NCBI GenBank assembly: GCA_963849305.1
Contig: CAWKGV010000008.1
Coordinates: 186,001 to 250,000 of the forward strand
Direction of reading: 5' to 3'
Origin: CAWKGV01 sp963849305
GTDB taxonomy: Bacteria > Pseudomonadota > Alphaproteobacteria > Acetobacterales > Acetobacteraceae
Length of the DNA stretch: 64,000 bases
A model generated the notes under the pieces. The model did no database searches and was not told the DNA's origin. It was given only the letters and a program-made list of their open reading frames with translations. Shown piece by piece: positions 54,601 to 63,405 of the stretch; the first letter of the stretch is position 1; every line of letters starts with the position of its first letter. A program made the translations under genes and the position numbers.

Positions 54601-55698
54601 TCAGGCCGCGTGTGCCACCAGGGCGGCGCGCAGCCGCCCGGCCATGTCCGCGTAAGCGGCGGCGAAGGCTTCGATAGCTGTCATGGTGGCGGTCCAGGGC
54701 AGCGAGACCCGGATCGCCTGGCCGGCGAGTGGACCGAGCCCCATTGCCTCAAGCACGTGACTCGACGCGACCTTGCCGGAGCTGCACGCCGCTCCCGCGC
54801 TAACGGCGATGCCGGCGAGGTCCAGCGCGATCACCTGCGCATCGGCCCGCACGCCGGGAAGCGCGAGACAGGTCGTGTTCGGCAACCGCGCGGTGCCGGC
54901 GCCGCAAATCACGGCACCTGCCGCCGCGGCGGCCCGCTCGGCTTGGTCGCGCAGCGCAGAGAGCCACTCGGCGTCGCCGAGGGCGCGAACTGCCGCCGCG
55001 AAGCCGGCGATCGCGGGCAGCGCCGGCGTGCCCCCGCGTCGACCGCGCTCCTGCCCGCCGCCCCGGATCAGCGGTCTGGGCAACGGCGCGTCGGCGGCCA
55101 GCAACAAGGCCCCCGCCCCTTGGGGGCCGCCGAGCTTGTGCGAGGAGAGCGCGACGCTATGCGCGCCTAGGGCAGCAAGATCGACCGGAATGCGCCCGGC
55201 CGCTTGCACCGCATCCACGTGCAGCACCGCGCCGTGCCGGCGGCACAAGACCGCCGCGGCGGCGACCGGCTGCACGGTGCCCGTCTCGTTGTTGCCCAGC
55301 ATCAGGCAAACCAGGGCCGGAGCCTCCGCGAGCATCGGCTCGAGCGCCGCGAGATCGGCGATGCCGCTCCGATCCACCGGCAAGACGCGCGCCTCTGGAG
55401 CGTTGGCGTGCACGAACTCATGCTCCGTGGCCGCGACGACGACCGCACGCTCCTGGCCCAGCGCATACAGCGCCAGCGCGTTGGCCTCGGTGGCTCCAGA
55501 GGTGAACACCAGGTGTTCGGGCAGTCCCCCGAACCGGCCCGCCACGGTTTCGCGAGCACCCTCGAGGAGCCGGCGCGCCACACGACCCTCTTCATGGACC
55601 GAGGACGGATTGCCGGCGGCGCCGAGCGCCGCCAAGACCGCCTCCCTCGCCTCCGGCCGCAGCGGCTCGTTGGCGTTGGCGTCCAGATAGTATCGCAT
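54601..55698 (-). CDS. cysteine desulfurase, NifS-like (second copy)
   Basis: 365 residues. MRYYLDANANEPLRPEAREAVLAALGAAGNPSSVH, FTSGATEANALALYALG, PLP lysine in ALSSHKLGGPQGAGALLL and Cys in VSAGAACSSGKVASSHVLEAMG. Shorter and more divergent than the IscS copy 15 bases downstream. The two may serve different acceptors, or one may be a paralogue under divergence. Confidence 0.9.
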   Translation of the reverse strand: MRYYLDANANEPLRPEAREAVLAALGAAGNPSSVHEEGRVARRLLEGARETVAGRFGGLPEHLVFTSGATEANALALYALGQERAVVVAATEHEFVHANAPEARVLPVDRSGIADLAALEPMLAEAPALVCLMLGNNETGTVQPVAAAAVLCRRHGAVLHVDAVQAAGRIPVDLAALGAHSVALSSHKLGGPQGAGALLLAADAPLPRPLIRGGGQERGRRGGTPALPAIAGFAAAVRALGDAEWLSALRDQAERAAAAAGAVICGAGTARLPNTTCLALPGVRADAQVIALDLAGIAVSAGAACSSGKVASSHVLEAMGLGPLAGQAIRVSLPWTATMTAIEAFAAAYADMAGRLRAALVAHAA

Positions 55699-55721
55699 TT
55701 GCGGTCGGCCCGAGCGCCGCC

Positions 55722-56408
55722 TCAGCCGGCCGCCGCTTGGCGCGGGTGGTCCTGGGGTGCCGTGATCCGGGCCACGCGCGCCTCCAGCTCGGCCAGTTCG
55801 GAACGCAGCCCCTCAAGCTCGCGCAGCAGCGGGTCGAGGATCTCCTCGCACGGCATTCCATAAGGGTCGAACTCGGCCTTCGGTCGGGGCAGCTTGCGGT
55901 CCACTGGCCGCGCCGGGATACCGACGACCGTGGTGTCCCCCGGCACCGGGTCTAGCACCACTGCATTTGAGCCGATCCGCGCGTTGTCGCCCACCGTGAT
56001 CGGGCCTAGCACCTTGGCGCCGGCGCCGATGATCACGTTGTTGCCCACGGTCGGATGGCGCTTGCCGCCCATCGTGCGCGCAACTCCCAGAGTGACCTGG
56101 TGGTAGAAGTAGCAATCGTCTCCCACCTCCGCGGTCTCCCCGATCACGACCCCCATGCCGTGGTCGATCACCAAGCGTCGGCCCAGCTTCGCGGCGGGAT
56201 GGATCTCGATACCGGTGAGCCAGCGGGCAAGGTGAGAGGAAAACCGCGCCAGAAGCCGCAATCGCCGCCGCCATAGCCAATGGGACAGGGTGTGCCAAAG
56301 CACTGCGTGCAGCCCCGGATAGCACAACAGCACTTCCAATCGAGATCGCGCGGCTGGATCACGATCCCGATAGGTCCGAACGAGTTCACGCAATGACATG
56401 AAAGCCAT
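55722..56408 (-). CDS. cysE: serine O-acetyltransferase, EpsC/CysE type
   Basis: 228 residues. LLCYPGLHAVLWHTLSHWLWRR, then the left-handed beta helix: IEIHPAAKLGRRLVIDHGMGVVIGETAEVGDDCYFYHQVTLG and GNNVIIGAGAKVLGPITVGDNARIGSNAVV. Makes O-acetylserine for cysteine, the substrate of the desulfurases transcribed after it. A C-terminal helix LRELEGLRSELAELEARVARI could be a coiled coil. Confidence 0.93.
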   Translation of the reverse strand: MAFMSLRELVRTYRDRDPAARSRLEVLLCYPGLHAVLWHTLSHWLWRRRLRLLARFSSHLARWLTGIEIHPAAKLGRRLVIDHGMGVVIGETAEVGDDCYFYHQVTLGVARTMGGKRHPTVGNNVIIGAGAKVLGPITVGDNARIGSNAVVLDPVPGDTTVVGIPARPVDRKLPRPKAEFDPYGMPCEEILDPLLRELEGLRSELAELEARVARITAPQDHPRQAAAG

Positions 56409-56789
56409 GCGACATTTCCATTATGCTCCGCCTGCTTCGGTCACTTATACAGCCGCGCCTCGGGGCAACGAGAAGCCAAGTCAGGGGGTAAAGTCCGGGG
56501 TGGCAAGCTTGATGGAGCCGAACGGTCGAAGCGCATCATGACAAGAGGCTGTGGTTCTAGTGTGCGCCTGCCAACGTGACGAGGGCAGGTTATTGAATGT
56601 CCGAGATCAAGAATTCGTGCAGCCCGCGTGGACGGGTTCGGAGCTAGATACTACCTCTAATGGAGTAGTGAGAACGGGGAGGCTGCGCGGGAGCGTGGTC
56701 CATCGGCTTAGGGCCGACGGGGGACGGGCCAGGAGGGTTCGACCGGTTGCCGTCGGCAAACCAGAAAAAGAAGCGGAACTCGGGACGCA
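56409..56789. other. 381-base gap between divergent genes
   Basis: Promoter region for cysE (minus) and the hydrolase (plus). No frame, hairpin or operator I can support. Confidence 0.4.
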
Positions 56790-57455
56790 ATGCCTGAAGT
56801 AATGTTCGCCGGCCCTGACGGTCGGCTCGAGGGACGATATCATCATTCAACGGAGCGGGGCGCGCCGGTGGCGCTGGTGCTGCACCCGCACCCGCTGCAC
56901 GGCGGCACGATGAACAATCGCATCACGTATGCGATATACCAGGCCTTCCAGCGCTTGGGTTGTTCGGCGATGCGCTTCAATTTCCGCGGGGTCGGCAGAA
57001 GCCAGGGCCGCTACGACGGCGGCATTGGCGAAATCGGTGACGCCGCTGCGGCGCTTGACTGGATGCAGGCAGTCAATCCCAACAATGGCGGGTTGTGGAT
57101 CGCCGGATATTCCTTCGGGGCGTTTATCGGCATGCAGCTTTTGATGCGCCGGCCCGAGATCTCCGGCTGGGTGAGTGTAGCACCGCCGGCCAATCACTAT
57201 GATTTCGGCTTTCTCGCTCCTTGCCCATGTGGTGGGCTGATGATCCATGGCGATGCCGACGAACTCGTCCCCGAACCAGCGGTTCGCAAGCTGGTCGACA
57301 AACTGAATACGCAGAAGGGTGTTCGGGTCGATTACCGCGTGTTCGCCGACGCCGACCACGTCTTCGCCAACCACGCGGAGCACGTGGCGGAGGCTGTGGA
57401 AGATCATGTCGGCAAAGTCATAACACGCCGGCAGATGGCGCTGGCTGCGGACTAG
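56790..57455 (+). CDS. alpha/beta hydrolase
   Basis: 221 residues. VALVLHPHPLHGGTMNNRI, FNFRGVGRSQGRYDGG, nucleophile Ser in IAGYSFGAFIGMQL, Asp in MIHGDADELVP, and catalytic His in ADADHVFANH. The HPHPLHGG..N.R and FNFRGVGxSxG wording is the YchH-like group found beside Fe-S or cysteine desulfurase genes in alphaproteobacteria. Substrate unknown. Confidence 0.85.
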   Translation: MPEVMFAGPDGRLEGRYHHSTERGAPVALVLHPHPLHGGTMNNRITYAIYQAFQRLGCSAMRFNFRGVGRSQGRYDGGIGEIGDAAAALDWMQAVNPNNGGLWIAGYSFGAFIGMQLLMRRPEISGWVSVAPPANHYDFGFLAPCPCGGLMIHGDADELVPEPAVRKLVDKLNTQKGVRVDYRVFADADHVFANHAEHVAEAVEDHVGKVITRRQMALAAD

Positions 57456-57529
57456 ATCTCGACTTATAGGCCTGGTGAGCGGGAGGCGTCCCTGGCGGGT
57501 CGCCGCCGGCGCTATCTTGCAGGCTGAGA

Positions 57530-58807
57530 ATGCCAAAAAGCGAGTTCTTGAGGGAAGCCACCGAACGCGGCTTCCTGTTCCAATGTACCGATGTCGAGGC
57601 GCTCGACGCGGCCCTGCTCGCCGGGCCCATCGCGGCCTATATCGGCTTCGATTGCACCGCCGATGCGCTCCATGTCGGGAGCTTGGTGCAGATCATGATT
57701 CTTCGCCTGTTGCAGAAGCATGGGCATAAGCCCGTGGTCCTGCTGGGCGGCGGCACCACGCGCATCGGCGATCCATCGGGCAAGGATGAATCCCGCCAGC
57801 TCCTGACCGATGAGCAGATCGCCGCCAACATGGCCGGCATCCGCCGTTGCTTCGACCCGTTTCTGCGTTTTGCCCCCGATGAGGACCGACCCGGCGCGCA
57901 TGTCGGCGACTTCGCGGACGCGATCTTGGTCAACAACGCGGATTGGCTGGACGCGCTCGGCTACATTCCGCTCCTGCGCGACGTGGGAACGCATTTCACC
58001 ATCAACCGGATGATCAATTTCAATTCGATCCGGGTAAGGCTCGACCGCGAGCAGCCGTTGACCTTTCTCGAATTCAACTACATGATCCTGCAGAGCTTTG
58101 ATTTTCGGGAGCTTTCGCGGCGCCATGGCGTGCTCTTGCAGATCGGCGGCTCCGATCAGTGGGGCAACATCGTCGCCGGAATGGAGCTGACGCGCCGGAC
58201 TGACGGCAAGCAGGTCTTCGGGCTGACCACGCCGCTGATCACCACGGCGTCCGGCGCCAAGATGGGCAAGACGGCGCGCGGCGCGGTCTGGCTCACCGCC
58301 GATCGACTGCCGGCTTACGACTATTGGCAATTCTGGCGCAATACCGACGATGCCGACGTCGGACAATTCCTGCGCCTGTTCACGGACCTGCCACTGGCCG
58401 AGATCGCGCGGCTGGAGGGCTTGCAGGGGGCCGAGATCAACGAGGCCAAGAAAGTGCTGGCGACCGAGGCAACGCGCCTCGCACACGGGACGGCGGCTGC
58501 CGAGGACGCGGCGGCGACCGCCCGCCTCGCTTTCGAGGAGGGCGAAGCCGCCGAGAGACTGCCGACCATCGAACTGTCGCGCGGCCAGTTGGAACCGGGT
58601 ATGCCCGCCTTCCGGCTGTTCGTGATCGCAGGGCTCGCCGCCAGCAATGGCGAGGCGCGACGCCTCATTCGCGGCGGCGGCGCCCGGGTAAATGATGCGC
58701 TCGTTGCCGACGAGGCCCAACCCGTTTCGGGGCTAGACCTGCGCGACGGCGCGATCAAGCTTTCGGCGGGGCGCAAGCAGCATCGGCTGGTGCGCCTCGC
58801 CGACTAG
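57530..58807 (+). CDS. tyrS: tyrosyl-tRNA synthetase
   Basis: 425 residues. AYIGFDCTADALHVGSLVQIMILR (HIGH motif as HVGS), LLGGGTTRIGDPSGKDESRQLL, YMILQSFDFRELSR, LQIGGSDQWGNIVAG, and KMSKS as AKMGKTARGAVWL. C-terminal S4 domain SNGEARRLIRGGGARVNDALV. Full length and intact, in contrast to leuS. Confidence 0.97.
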   Translation: MPKSEFLREATERGFLFQCTDVEALDAALLAGPIAAYIGFDCTADALHVGSLVQIMILRLLQKHGHKPVVLLGGGTTRIGDPSGKDESRQLLTDEQIAANMAGIRRCFDPFLRFAPDEDRPGAHVGDFADAILVNNADWLDALGYIPLLRDVGTHFTINRMINFNSIRVRLDREQPLTFLEFNYMILQSFDFRELSRRHGVLLQIGGSDQWGNIVAGMELTRRTDGKQVFGLTTPLITTASGAKMGKTARGAVWLTADRLPAYDYWQFWRNTDDADVGQFLRLFTDLPLAEIARLEGLQGAEINEAKKVLATEATRLAHGTAAAEDAAATARLAFEEGEAAERLPTIELSRGQLEPGMPAFRLFVIAGLAASNGEARRLIRGGGARVNDALVADEAQPVSGLDLRDGAIKLSAGRKQHRLVRLAD

Positions 58808-58813
58808 CGACTT

Positions 58814-59479
58814 TCAGAACGCCTCGCGCTGATAGCCGCACAAATCCCCAATTCCCTCGATCGAAACGTCGGCTGGTGGATGCTGGGCCAGCTCTTTCGG
58901 ATCGGCCGCGTAATGCCCCTGGCATGGGAAAACGGTCCGTACCCGATCACCCCACACGTCCTTCACCGCGTGCAGGATGCGCAGCTTGTCGTCGATGAGC
59001 ACGTATCGTTCCGCCGGATATATCCGTTCGACGTCGTCCAACTCCTGTTCCTTGTGGATGTAGATCAGAACGCGGTCCTCGAACGCGCGCCACAGGCCCG
59101 AACGCTCCACCTTGCGTGGCTGGAATACCGCGTCGCCGTCCGAGAGGATCACTGTCGGTCCCCACTGCCGAACATGCCGCACCGCCGCCAATGCATCCGG
59201 GTAGAGCCGTTCAGCGAACGGATAGTCCGCCAGCCAGTTGGCGATCCTGAGTACCCGCGGGTCATGCAGCGCCTCCAGCCGGTAACGCTGCAAGGCGCCG
59301 AGGTAATCGGCGTAGCCTAGCTCGGCCCGCAGCCCCTCAAACAGTTCCCAATACCGCTCGCTCGCCGCCGCGCCGTGCGCTTCGGCGATGTGCGCGCGCA
59401 ACTCCATCTGAATGTGATCGTTGTCGAGCAGCGTATTGTCCACATCGAACAGGAAAACGAGGTCATGCATGATCGCCAT
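58814..59479 (-). CDS. HAD-superfamily hydrolase
   Basis: 221 residues (an ATG at 59470 is also possible). LVFLFDVDNTLLDND (catalytic Asp pair), VILSDGDAVFQPRKVERSGL (motif II Ser/Asp) and YVLIDDKLRILHAVKDVWG (motif IV). Helical cap between. A phosphatase or related enzyme; substrate unknown. Confidence 0.87.
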   Translation of the reverse strand: MAIMHDLVFLFDVDNTLLDNDHIQMELRAHIAEAHGAAASERYWELFEGLRAELGYADYLGALQRYRLEALHDPRVLRIANWLADYPFAERLYPDALAAVRHVRQWGPTVILSDGDAVFQPRKVERSGLWRAFEDRVLIYIHKEQELDDVERIYPAERYVLIDDKLRILHAVKDVWGDRVRTVFPCQGHYAADPKELAQHPPADVSIEGIGDLCGYQREAF

Positions 59480-59586
59480 CCCGCGACGTGGATGAAGCTG
59501 GCGCGTTGACGGTGCCGCGTCGCCGCGTGCCGCGCAAGCGTCGCGGCGCAGCGCGGCTCAGGGTGGAACTCCGGAGGAGACCCGAC

Positions 59587-60336
59587 ATGACCGAACAAGA
59601 GATCGCCGATGCCGCCCAACTTCTAGTCAAGGCGCGTCGAGGTGGCTCGCTGGTGGCCGAGCTGCCCGTCAAACCTTCGAGCGTGGCCGAAGCGCACGCG
59701 ATCCAGGATGCGGTGGCGCGGCTGCTCGGCGAACCGGTGGGTGCCTTCAAGGCCGCCGCTCCGCCCAACGACGAACCGACCCGTGGCCTGATCTATGCCC
59801 GCACCATTCACCCATCGCCCGCGCGCATCCCTGCCGCCGAAGTTCCGCTTTGCGGGGTGGAAGCGGAGGTCGCGTTCCGGTTCCGCCGCGACCTGCCGGC
59901 GCGGTCCGAGCCTTACTCGCGTGACGAGGTCGCGAGGGAAGTGGACGCCTGCGCCGCGATCGAGGTGATTACCAGCCGGTTCCAGGACCAAGCCGCCCGC
60001 GGCACGCTCGAGAAACTCGCCGATTGTGTGAGCAACGGCGCCTTCGTCTACACTGAACCGCGTTCCGATTGGCGGCAGCTTGATCTGCCCGGCATTCATG
60101 TCACGCTATCGGTGAACGGAAAAAGCCAGGTTGACCAAACCGGCGGCCACCCGACCAACGACCCGCTCGGGACCGCCGTGGCTCTGGCCAACATGCTGCG
60201 CGGCGGCGTTGGAGTGCGTGCTGGCCAGTTCGTCACCTGCGGCAGCTACACCGGAATGCGCTTCCTGAAGCCAGGCGACACATGCACGGTCGGTTTCGAC
60301 GGCCTCGGCACCGCCGAGGTGACGTTCACGACCTGA
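59587..60336 (+). CDS. 2-keto-4-pentenoate hydratase / fumarylacetoacetate hydrolase family protein
   Basis: 249 residues from ATG 59587 with GGAGGAG upstream; a start at 59488 adds a basic, non-conserved leader. SVAEAHAIQDAVARLLGEPVGAFK, PLCGVEAEVAFRFRRDLP (metal-binding Glu pair), AAIEVITSRF and NGKSQVDQTGGHPTNDPLGTAVALANML match the hydratase group (MhpD-like). It would act on 2-oxo acids from aromatic breakdown or a similar path; no pathway genes are adjacent. Confidence 0.85.
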   Translation: MTEQEIADAAQLLVKARRGGSLVAELPVKPSSVAEAHAIQDAVARLLGEPVGAFKAAAPPNDEPTRGLIYARTIHPSPARIPAAEVPLCGVEAEVAFRFRRDLPARSEPYSRDEVAREVDACAAIEVITSRFQDQAARGTLEKLADCVSNGAFVYTEPRSDWRQLDLPGIHVTLSVNGKSQVDQTGGHPTNDPLGTAVALANMLRGGVGVRAGQFVTCGSYTGMRFLKPGDTCTVGFDGLGTAEVTFTT

Positions 60337-60759
60337 TCAGGGATCGATCCGGGCTTCGGCCGATCCTCTCACCACCTCCTTCCCGTCCTGGTTGGTGGTG
60401 ACGAGTTCCAGCTCGACCAGCTTTTGCCCGCCCTCGTCCTTGATCGCGGTGACCGTGGCCTTGGCGTCGAGCGTATCGCCGGGCCACACTTGGTTGGTGA
60501 AGCGCACGCCGAATTTGGTCAGCCGCCCGTCGCCCACGTAGTTCGTCAGCATCTTGCCCGTCAGTCCCATGGTCAGCATTCCGTGCGCGAACACGCTCGG
60601 GTAGCCGGCGACCTTGGTTGTAAATACCTCATCGGTGTGCAGCGGATTGTAGTCGCCCGAGGCGCCCGCGTATTGCACGATTTGCGTCCGCGATAGATTG
60701 TCCACCACGCGCTCGCTATGGGTATCGCCGACCTTAAGCTTGCTTGCCTTGAGTGCCAT
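60337..60759 (-). CDS. MaoC-domain dehydratase (C-terminal-type subunit)
   Basis: 140 residues. VVDNLSRTQIVQYAGASGDYNPLHTDEVFTTKVAGYPSVFAHGMLTMGL holds the hydratase-2 motif with Asp and His (YAGASGDYNPLH). Hot-dog fold. With the protein encoded 11 bases upstream it resembles paired HadA/HadB-type dehydratases for 3-hydroxyacyl thioesters. Confidence 0.87.
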   Translation of the reverse strand: MALKASKLKVGDTHSERVVDNLSRTQIVQYAGASGDYNPLHTDEVFTTKVAGYPSVFAHGMLTMGLTGKMLTNYVGDGRLTKFGVRFTNQVWPGDTLDAKATVTAIKDEGGQKLVELELVTTNQDGKEVVRGSAEARIDP

Positions 60760-60770
60760 CCCCGCCTCCC

Positions 60771-61253
60771 TCAGCCCTGGTCGACCGGACGCTCGGTGTT
60801 AACGCCGACGCTGCGCGCGGTGATCACCAATTCGCCCTTCTGATCGCGATATTCGGTGATGCGTTCGCGGAACGTGAGCTTGCCGGCGCGCTTGCTCTCG
60901 CGCTCCCAAGTCTTTCCGTCCTTGTGTTCGACCGTCAGTACGTCGCCGGGACGCAAGTGGCGGTGGTACTCGAAATGCTGCTCCGCATGGAGGCCGCCAG
61001 ACGATTTCGGCTTGCCCTCCACCCCGCTCGGAGCCTTGCCGGAACCGAACCAGGGCTCGCCCGGCTTAGGACGGAGATGATAGTCAGGATCGAACTGGGC
61101 GACCGCCTGCGGGAAGGTGGGCGGCGCGATGATGCCGTGCGCGTCCGTGCTTTTCGCCGCCTCGGCATCGCGATAGACCGGATTCGTGTCGCCTACCGAG
61201 CGCGCGAACATCAGAATGTGCGATGCCTCGACGGGGAATGTGAGCTTCGCCAA
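60771..61253 (-). CDS. MaoC-like dehydratase partner (N-terminal-type subunit)
   Basis: 160 residues from TTG 61253, chosen because GGAGGA lies 5 bases upstream and no ATG fits. LAKLTFPVEASHILMFARSVGDTNPVYRDAEAA, IIAPPTFPQAVAQFDPDYHLRPKPGEPWFG and EQHFEYHRHLRPGDVLTVEHKDGKTWER match the HadA/FAS1-like half of MaoC pairs. Probably forms a heterodimer with the downstream protein. Confidence 0.83.
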   Translation of the reverse strand: MAKLTFPVEASHILMFARSVGDTNPVYRDAEAAKSTDAHGIIAPPTFPQAVAQFDPDYHLRPKPGEPWFGSGKAPSGVEGKPKSSGGLHAEQHFEYHRHLRPGDVLTVEHKDGKTWERESKRAGKLTFRERITEYRDQKGELVITARSVGVNTERPVDQG

Positions 61254-61397
61254 CGGTCTCCTCCGGCGTTGATTGTTGCTGCCGGGGCGACCATACCAGC
61301 CCCTGCCGCGCCGCAACAGGTGCGCGCGGCAGAAGAGGACCAAGCCGTGCCGCGCTCGTACCTGATTTCGACGAGGCGCCCCGCGCGGCGCGTTTCG

Positions 61398-62207
61398 ATG
61401 CGCCACCGGCACGCGGAGCTTGGCATGGCCTTGGTGCCGACCTGGAGCGGGCCACGTCCCATAGCCACCACCCCGGCCGGGCTCGTGTTCTCGACCTCGC
61501 CCGGCCGATTGCCGCCGGGCCAGCGCGTCTACGCGGTGGGCGACGTGCATGGCGGCCTGGCCCAACTGACCCGGCTCCACGCCGCGATACGTGCCGATCT
61601 TGCCGCACGGCCCATCGCTTCGGCGAAGCTGATCCATCTCGGCGACCTGATCGATCAAGGCCCGGACAGCGCGGGAGTCATCGCCTTGCTGGCTGCCGGC
61701 CCGCCGATCGCGGGCGTTACTACCCTGACGCTCAGAGGTGATCACGAGCAAATGCTGCTCGACGCGCTGGCCAACGATGCCGCCGCCGCGACCGACTGGC
61801 TCCACGCCGGCGCCGAGGCGACGCTCCGGAGCTGGGACATCGTTCCTGAAACCCCGCGCGGGGAGTGGCTCGCGCACCTGCCCGGCGTCAATGTCGCTTT
61901 CCTTCAGGCGCTCCCGGTGAGCCATCACGAGGGCGGCTACCTGTTTGTCCATGCCGGCATCCGCCCCGGCGTGCCGCTTGCCAGCCAGTCGCCGGATGAT
62001 TTGCGCGGCATCCGCCAGCCCTTTCTGACTTCGGAGCAGGATTTCGGCGTCGTCGTCGTGCACGGGCATGGCGTCGTACCAGCCCCGGTCGTGCGGCCTA
62101 ACCGGATCGCGCTCGACACCGGCGCCGGCCTCGGCGGCCGCTTGACGTGCGCGATATTGGAAGAAGACCGCATCGCTTTTCTCTCGCCCGACACGCGAGA
62201 CACATAG
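61398..62207 (+). CDS. calcineurin-like metallophosphoesterase (serine/threonine phosphatase type)
   Basis: 269 residues from ATG 61398; ATG 61425 is also possible. Metal-binding motifs in order: VYAVGDVHGGLAQL, IHLGDLIDQGPDSAGVIAL, LTLRGDHEQML (GDHE for the usual GNHE), YLFVHAGIRPGV and VVHGHGVV. Family members dephosphorylate proteins or diadenosine tetraphosphate. The Asn-to-Asp change in the third motif is unusual. Confidence 0.87.
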   Translation: MRHRHAELGMALVPTWSGPRPIATTPAGLVFSTSPGRLPPGQRVYAVGDVHGGLAQLTRLHAAIRADLAARPIASAKLIHLGDLIDQGPDSAGVIALLAAGPPIAGVTTLTLRGDHEQMLLDALANDAAAATDWLHAGAEATLRSWDIVPETPRGEWLAHLPGVNVAFLQALPVSHHEGGYLFVHAGIRPGVPLASQSPDDLRGIRQPFLTSEQDFGVVVVHGHGVVPAPVVRPNRIALDTGAGLGGRLTCAILEEDRIAFLSPDTRDT

Positions 62208-62217
62208 GAGCACCCGC

Positions 62218-63405
62218 ATGAGCGCAGGATCGCTAACCCTCGTTCAACCCGAGGAGGTCGGATTCTCCGCCCCCGGCCTGGCGCGACTGTCGGAGGCGCT
62301 GAAAAGCCGGATCGAGCGCGGCCACATTCCAGGCGCCGTTGCTTTGATCGGACGGTACGGCCGGCTCGCCTATCACGAGGCATTCGGCGTCCGCGACCCG
62401 GAGGCGGCCGATCCGATGCACCCCGACGCGATCTTCCGCATCTATTCGATGACCAAGGCAATCGTATCCGTTGCGATCATGATGCTTTTTGAGGAGGGCC
62501 ACCTCCTGCTCGGCGAGCCGGTCTCTCGCTACATTCCCGAATTCGACGCGCAGGACGTGCTGATCGAGCGAAACGGACTCGCTGAGCGCGTCGCAGCCAC
62601 GCGTGCCGCTACGGTCCAGGATCTGCTCCGCCACACCTCCGGCCTGACGTACGAATTCCGCGGCACCGGGCCTGTGCATCGCGCCTACATGGACGCGAAG
62701 ATCTATCGGCGCGGCCAGACCAACGCCGAACAGGCGGCGATGCTGGGCAAGCTGCCGCTGCTGCACCACCCCGGAACGCGCTGGGAGTATAGCCGCTCCA
62801 CCGACGTTCTCGGGCGGCTGGTGGAGGTCATCTCGGGCGAGAGCCTGGGGGCATTCCTGGAACACCGTATTCTCGTCCCGCTCGGAATGGCGGACAGCGG
62901 CTTTCATGTGGCCGCCGCCAAGCACCCGCGTTTGGCGGGCGGCTTCGCCAAAGACCCGGAAACAGAGGCCGACGTGCAGCTTCTGGAGGTACGGGAGAAG
63001 CCGAGCTTCGAGTCAGGCGGCGGCGGCATGGTCGCCACGGCGGTCGATTACGCGTGCTTCCTGCAAATGCTGCTCGAAGGAGGGACGCTGAACGGCCACC
63101 GGCTGCTTGGCCGCAAGACAATCGAGCTGATGACCTCGGACCACCTGGGCGGCATTCCGGGGGACGCCGATCTGCTGCCCCCGGGCCACGGCTTCGGGCT
63201 TGGCTTCGCCGTTCGGCTCACGCCTGGCCTGGCGCCGTTCCCCGGTTCGGTCGGCACCTTCTTCTGGGGCGGTGCCGCGGGGACGACATTCTGGGTGGAC
63301 CCAGTCGAGCGGCTGATTGCGGTTCTGATGATCCAGGCGCCGGGCCAGCGCGAGCACTACCGGGTGCTGTTCCGCGATCTAGTATATGCGGCGATTGCGG
63401 ATTAG
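62218..63405 (+). CDS. class C beta-lactamase-like serine hydrolase (EstB-type esterase family)
   Basis: 395 residues, no signal peptide. Nucleophile in RIYSMTKAIVSVAIM (S-x-x-K), YSRSTDVLGRLVEVISG in place of the Y-x-N motif, and FFWGGAAGTTFWVDP near the C-terminus. Resembles family VIII esterases rather than true beta-lactamases because of the cytoplasmic start. Lies 10 bases after the phosphatase stop. Confidence 0.9.
   Translation: MSAGSLTLVQPEEVGFSAPGLARLSEALKSRIERGHIPGAVALIGRYGRLAYHEAFGVRDPEAADPMHPDAIFRIYSMTKAIVSVAIMMLFEEGHLLLGEPVSRYIPEFDAQDVLIERNGLAERVAATRAATVQDLLRHTSGLTYEFRGTGPVHRAYMDAKIYRRGQTNAEQAAMLGKLPLLHHPGTRWEYSRSTDVLGRLVEVISGESLGAFLEHRILVPLGMADSGFHVAAAKHPRLAGGFAKDPETEADVQLLEVREKPSFESGGGGMVATAVDYACFLQMLLEGGTLNGHRLLGRKTIELMTSDHLGGIPGDADLLPPGHGFGLGFAVRLTPGLAPFPGSVGTFFWGGAAGTTFWVDPVERLIAVLMIQAPGQREHYRVLFRDLVYAAIAD

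Noticed and set aside
56551..56802. Plus-strand frame of 83 codons in the cysE-hydrolase gap
   Set aside because: No start signal, no recognisable features, overlaps the hydrolase start.
60753..61397. Upstream extension of the metallophosphoesterase frame
   Set aside because: Covers the antisense of the two MaoC genes; conserved phosphatase sequence begins after 61398.
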